Source of the DNA: Treponema sp.
GTDB taxonomy: Bacteria > Spirochaetota > Spirochaetia > Treponematales > Breznakiellaceae
DNA length: 9,847 nt
Assembly (NCBI GenBank): GCA_031275535.1
Contig: JAISOR010000289.1
Span: forward strand, 1-9,847
Direction: 5' to 3'
The notes beneath the pieces were generated by a model. That model saw only the letters and a list, made by a program, of their open reading frames with translations, made no database searches and had not been told where the DNA came from. Both the position numbers and the translations under genes were made by a program. Positions 8,413-9,847 of the stretch are shown here, piece by piece (the stretch's first letter is position 1; each line of letters opens with the position of its first letter).

Positions 8413-8430
8413 GACGGCAAAATCGCCGCC
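8413..8430 (-). terminator. Attenuator-like hairpin between tatT and tatP
   Basis: In the minus-strand RNA, GGCGGC (8430-8425) can pair with GCCGUC (8418-8413), six pairs with one G-U, around the loop GAUUUU, followed by UUUAAU. The hairpin lies in the 72-bp gap, just before the tatP Shine-Dalgarno (8406-8402). It resembles a weak intrinsic terminator or an mRNA-stabilising stem, and would make TatT more abundant than the transporter parts. The U run is short, so termination would be partial at best. Confidence 0.35.
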
Positions 8431-8466
8431 GCTTAACCCTCGACCCGGTTAGCATAGGGACCAGCC

Positions 8467-9408
8467 TCAATCATCCCAGGGGATAACCAGGAAATACTCT
8501 TCCTCATTATCCAGGAGATATTGGGCCTTCCGCTGGTTCAAGACATTTACCAGCCGGTTTCCCGGATCCGCATCCACGTCTATGGCAAGGGCCTTTTCCA
8601 GGCAATCCCTGAAAGTACTATAATCCTGGGCGGGGATGCACACCGATTGGACATAAGAAATATAGGGCCCCGCGGCTTTACCGCCGCTTTTTTCCACCGC
8701 CCTTTCAAAGTGGGTCTGTACCAGGGCGGGATTACCCCCCAATCCCTCCGGGACCTGGGCATAGAAGAGGATAAAAAAATCGTCCAGGGCGCCCTGGTTA
8801 AAATCCGGATCCAATTCATAGGCCCGGTGAATCATGGCGTTCAACTCCTGCAGCCGGAAACCCAAATCAAAATCAAAAACATCCAGGGAATAGGCGGAAA
8901 GAACCCCCGCCACCGCCCAGTAGAGGGAGGGCACGTCCTCTTTTTTCATCCTGGCAAGGTACTGATCCAGGGTTTCATCGGCGGCGGCTTCCTTAAAACC
9001 GGGGTATTTCTTATCCAGCCCATCATAGAGGATATCCGCCCCCCGGATATAAAACTTCTTTGCCCGTTCCTGGGCCAGTTTCCGCTCTTCATTCCGGTCC
9101 AGGGGCAGCATTTCCGCGGGGCCCTGGACAAAGGCGTTGGCATACATGACAAAGAGGGAACCGGTGGTCAGTATAAGCCCCTGGTGATCCGGCTGCGCGG
9201 CCAAAAGGGCCTCGTACATTTTAATGGCAAAAGGCAGGGCGTCTCCCACCAATTCCGGGTCCGAATCGCCGGTAAAAACCTCGCTCGATCCCGTTCCGGT
9301 CAGGGCATTGGCCACCGCCTTGGTGGCCATACGGTTTATGGAACAGGAAGAAAAGAAGCCCCCCACGGCAAAAAGACAGAGGAAACATAACAGCGAATGG
9401 GATTTCAT
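8467..9408 (-). CDS. tatT: TatT-family lipoprotein, TPR-like partner of the TRAP transporter
   Basis: The protein is an all-alpha lipoprotein of 313 residues. Its lipobox is FSSC, with the lipidated cysteine at C22 after the hydrophobic run LLCFLCLFAVGGFF. Family features are GDSDPELVGDALPFAIKMYE (47-66), the helix SLFVMYANAFVQGPAEML (84-101), and helix pairs ending in ELDPDFNQGALDDFFILFYA and EGLGGNPALVQTHFERAVEK (about 221-240), which resemble degenerate tetratricopeptide repeats. T. pallidum TatT (Tp0956) has a TPR-like fold and partners TatP, and the same gene order here supports the same job at the membrane face. The start at 9408 is preferred over the in-frame ATG at 9435 because AGGAG lies five bases before it and a signal peptide begins there directly. 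It is the first gene after the promoter. Its exact biochemical role in transport is not established by sequence. Confidence 0.9.
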   Translation of the reverse strand: MKSHSLLCFLCLFAVGGFFSSCSINRMATKAVANALTGTGSSEVFTGDSDPELVGDALPFAIKMYEALLAAQPDHQGLILTTGSLFVMYANAFVQGPAEMLPLDRNEERKLAQERAKKFYIRGADILYDGLDKKYPGFKEAAADETLDQYLARMKKEDVPSLYWAVAGVLSAYSLDVFDFDLGFRLQELNAMIHRAYELDPDFNQGALDDFFILFYAQVPEGLGGNPALVQTHFERAVEKSGGKAAGPYISYVQSVCIPAQDYSTFRDCLEKALAIDVDADPGNRLVNVLNQRKAQYLLDNEEEYFLVIPWDD

Positions 9409-9413
9409 CACCA

Positions 9414-9418
9414 CTCCT
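9414..9418 (-). promoter_or_regulatory. Shine-Dalgarno of tatT, decides the start
   Basis: AGGAG on the minus strand is followed by TGGTG and then the ATG at 9408. The longer reading from 9435 has no comparable site and would put nine extra residues before the signal peptide. Confidence 0.8.
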
Positions 9419-9484
9419 AAAAAACAAGGATCCACCGGCGGCTTTAGGGGCCCCGGCCTACCGTTAAATGATTTATTCTATCAT

Positions 9485-9514
9485 ATTATATTATAGAAAA
9501 AAATATTATGGCAA
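9485..9514 (-). promoter_or_regulatory. Sigma70-type promoter of tatT
   Basis: On the minus strand the -35 element is TTGCCA (9514-9509, five of six matches) and the -10 element is TATAAT (9490-9485, six of six), with an 18-bp spacer rich in T. A second overlapping TATAAT (9495-9490) has a 13-bp spacer and is unlikely to be used. Transcription would begin near 9478, giving a leader of about 70 nt before the tatT ATG. The leader includes a GC-rich patch around 9440-9462 with no clear regulatory fold. This is the best promoter in the window and could serve the whole transporter block. Confidence 0.6.
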
Positions 9515-9523
9515 GTGTTATGG

Positions 9524-9541
9524 CAGGGCAAACAGGGCAAA
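9524..9541. repeat. Two tandem copies of a 9-bp repeat upstream of the tatT promoter
   Basis: CAGGGCAAA occurs twice head to tail (9524-9532 and 9533-9541), ending 10 bp from the -35 element. Just beyond it lie an inverted repeat AAAGTAT (9540-9546) with ATACTTT (9563-9569) and a perfect dyad CACCG-GTA-CGGTG (9579-9591). The position suits binding of a regulator of tatT, but no regulator gene is in the window and no known operator is recognised. Confidence 0.4.
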
Positions 9542-9617
9542 AGTATTTACTCTTCATTCGGGATACTTTAAATAAAAACACCGGTACGGTGAGGAAATTT
9601 CTTGGGGTCCTGACGGC

Positions 9618-9668
9618 TGTAAAATCCATAGGGGACCCCCCAGAGGGTCCCCCCCTATGGCTTTTACA
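9618..9668. repeat. Long imperfect palindrome, possible bidirectional terminator
   Basis: TGTAAAA (9618-9624) pairs with TTTTACA (9662-9668), CCATAGGGG (9626-9634) with CCCCTATGG (9652-9660), and ACCC (9635-9638) with GGGT (9645-9648). There is one T-C mismatch, a three-C bulge (9649-9651) and a six-base loop. The outer A/T part flanking a GC core on both strands is typical of terminators usable in either direction. A further ATTTTACA at 9676-9683 can compete as a partner for the left arm. It lies between the terminator-like hairpin at 9699-9784 and the tatT promoter. Confidence 0.5.
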
Positions 9669-9691
9669 CCCAGCAATTTTACATTTGAACG

Positions 9692-9784
9692 AAAAAATGG
9701 CCTGGGCAGAACATCTGAAAGCGGCCACGCTTGCCCCTGCGGGGCTTCGGTCAAGTGTCCGCTTTCAGATAACCCGCCCAGGCC
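9692..9784 (-). terminator. Large hairpin with U-tract, probable terminator of a gene beyond the right edge
   Basis: GGCCTGGGC (9699-9707) is the exact complement of 9776-9784, and ATCTGAAAGCGG (9713-9724) is the exact complement of 9759-9770. The two stems are joined by a symmetric five-by-five internal loop. Inside, CTTG (9730-9733) pairs with CAAG (9752-9755), and CCCC-TGC-GGGG (9734-9744) forms a small terminal hairpin. In minus-strand RNA the structure is followed by AUUUUUUCG (A6 run at 9692-9697 on the plus strand), which fits an intrinsic terminator. It is unusually large and elaborate for a terminator and could also be a dispersed intergenic repeat or a small structured RNA. Confidence 0.5.
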
Positions 9785-9847
9785 CTCCCATCTTTCTCCA
9801 ATCGTGGAATTACCGGCCTTCCTTTGCACGGGGGAAGAGGGGGTTCC
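9785..9847. other. Right edge, no supported gene
   Basis: The minus strand here could hold the last codons of an upstream gene. One frame ends at a TAA complementary to 9810-9812, and another runs to a TGA at 9751-9753 inside the hairpin. With so few codons I cannot choose between them, and the plus strand shows no start site. Confidence 0.3.

Noticed and set aside
8521..9390. A 289-residue plus-strand open frame opposite tatT
   Set aside because: The minus-strand reading has a lipobox, a good Shine-Dalgarno and TatT family motifs. The plus-strand reading has none of these.
9408..9435. Upstream ATG of tatT at 9435
   Set aside because: The AGGAG placed five bases before the ATG at 9408, and the signal peptide beginning there, make the shorter form the better start.
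9486..9728. An 80-residue minus-strand open frame upstream of tatT
   Set aside because: It overlaps the palindrome, the repeats and the promoter of tatT, and no ribosome binding site supports it.
9554..9829. A 91-residue minus-strand open frame through the palindromes
   Set aside because: It runs through two large hairpins and has low-complexity content. It has no ribosome binding site or recognisable domain.
9436..9847. Possible CRISPR array or insertion sequence in the repeat-rich right end
   Set aside because: The repeats are single palindromes and one 9-bp tandem pair. There are no regularly spaced identical repeats, transposase fragment or target-site duplication.

Overview
The window looks like chromosomal DNA of a spirochaete, most likely a Treponema-type organism of moderately high GC such as the termite-gut treponemes. 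The genus call rests on a block recognisable as the treponemal TPR-protein-associated TRAP transporter: a TatT-type lipoprotein, a TatP solute-binding protein and a fused small+large permease. The layout matches Tp0956-Tp0957-Tp0958 of T. pallidum. Genus level is inference. No rRNA or tRNA is present to confirm it.

All six intact genes lie on the minus strand and read from right to left: tatT (9408-8467), tatP (8394-7324), dctQM (7318-5450), alr (5422-4298), a methyl-accepting chemotaxis protein (4221-2026) and fhs (2007-253). Gaps are 72, 5, 27, 76 and 18 bp, and each gene has a recognisable Shine-Dalgarno sequence, so one long transcript or two overlapping units is plausible. A good sigma70-type promoter (TTGCCA, 18 bp, TATAAT) lies before tatT. 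A hairpin just after fhs probably ends transcription. The 72-bp and 76-bp gaps hold small hairpins or repeats where expression could be trimmed or restarted.

Functionally, the first three genes form a complete tripartite uptake system. TatP captures a ligand in the periplasm, TatT is a lipid-anchored helical partner, and the Q-M permease drives import with an ion gradient. Alr supplies D-alanine for peptidoglycan. The chemoreceptor has a double-Cache sensor, and Fhs makes 10-formyl-tetrahydrofolate. No obvious pathway unites all six, and the cluster may simply be co-transcribed housekeeping and accessory genes.

The two ends are non-coding or degraded. Positions 1-206 hold an AT-rich stretch followed by a short GC-rich open frame that looks like the tail of a broken gene. 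Positions 9409-9847 hold the tatT leader and promoter, tandem and inverted repeats that could be operators, and two large GC-rich palindromes. The palindrome at 9699-9784 is followed on the minus strand by a U-tract and is probably the terminator of a minus-strand gene beyond the right edge. I see no clearly new defence, mobile or CRISPR system. The most interesting points are the non-standard TatP (no lipobox, no canonical ligand arginine) and the structured intergenic region upstream of tatT.
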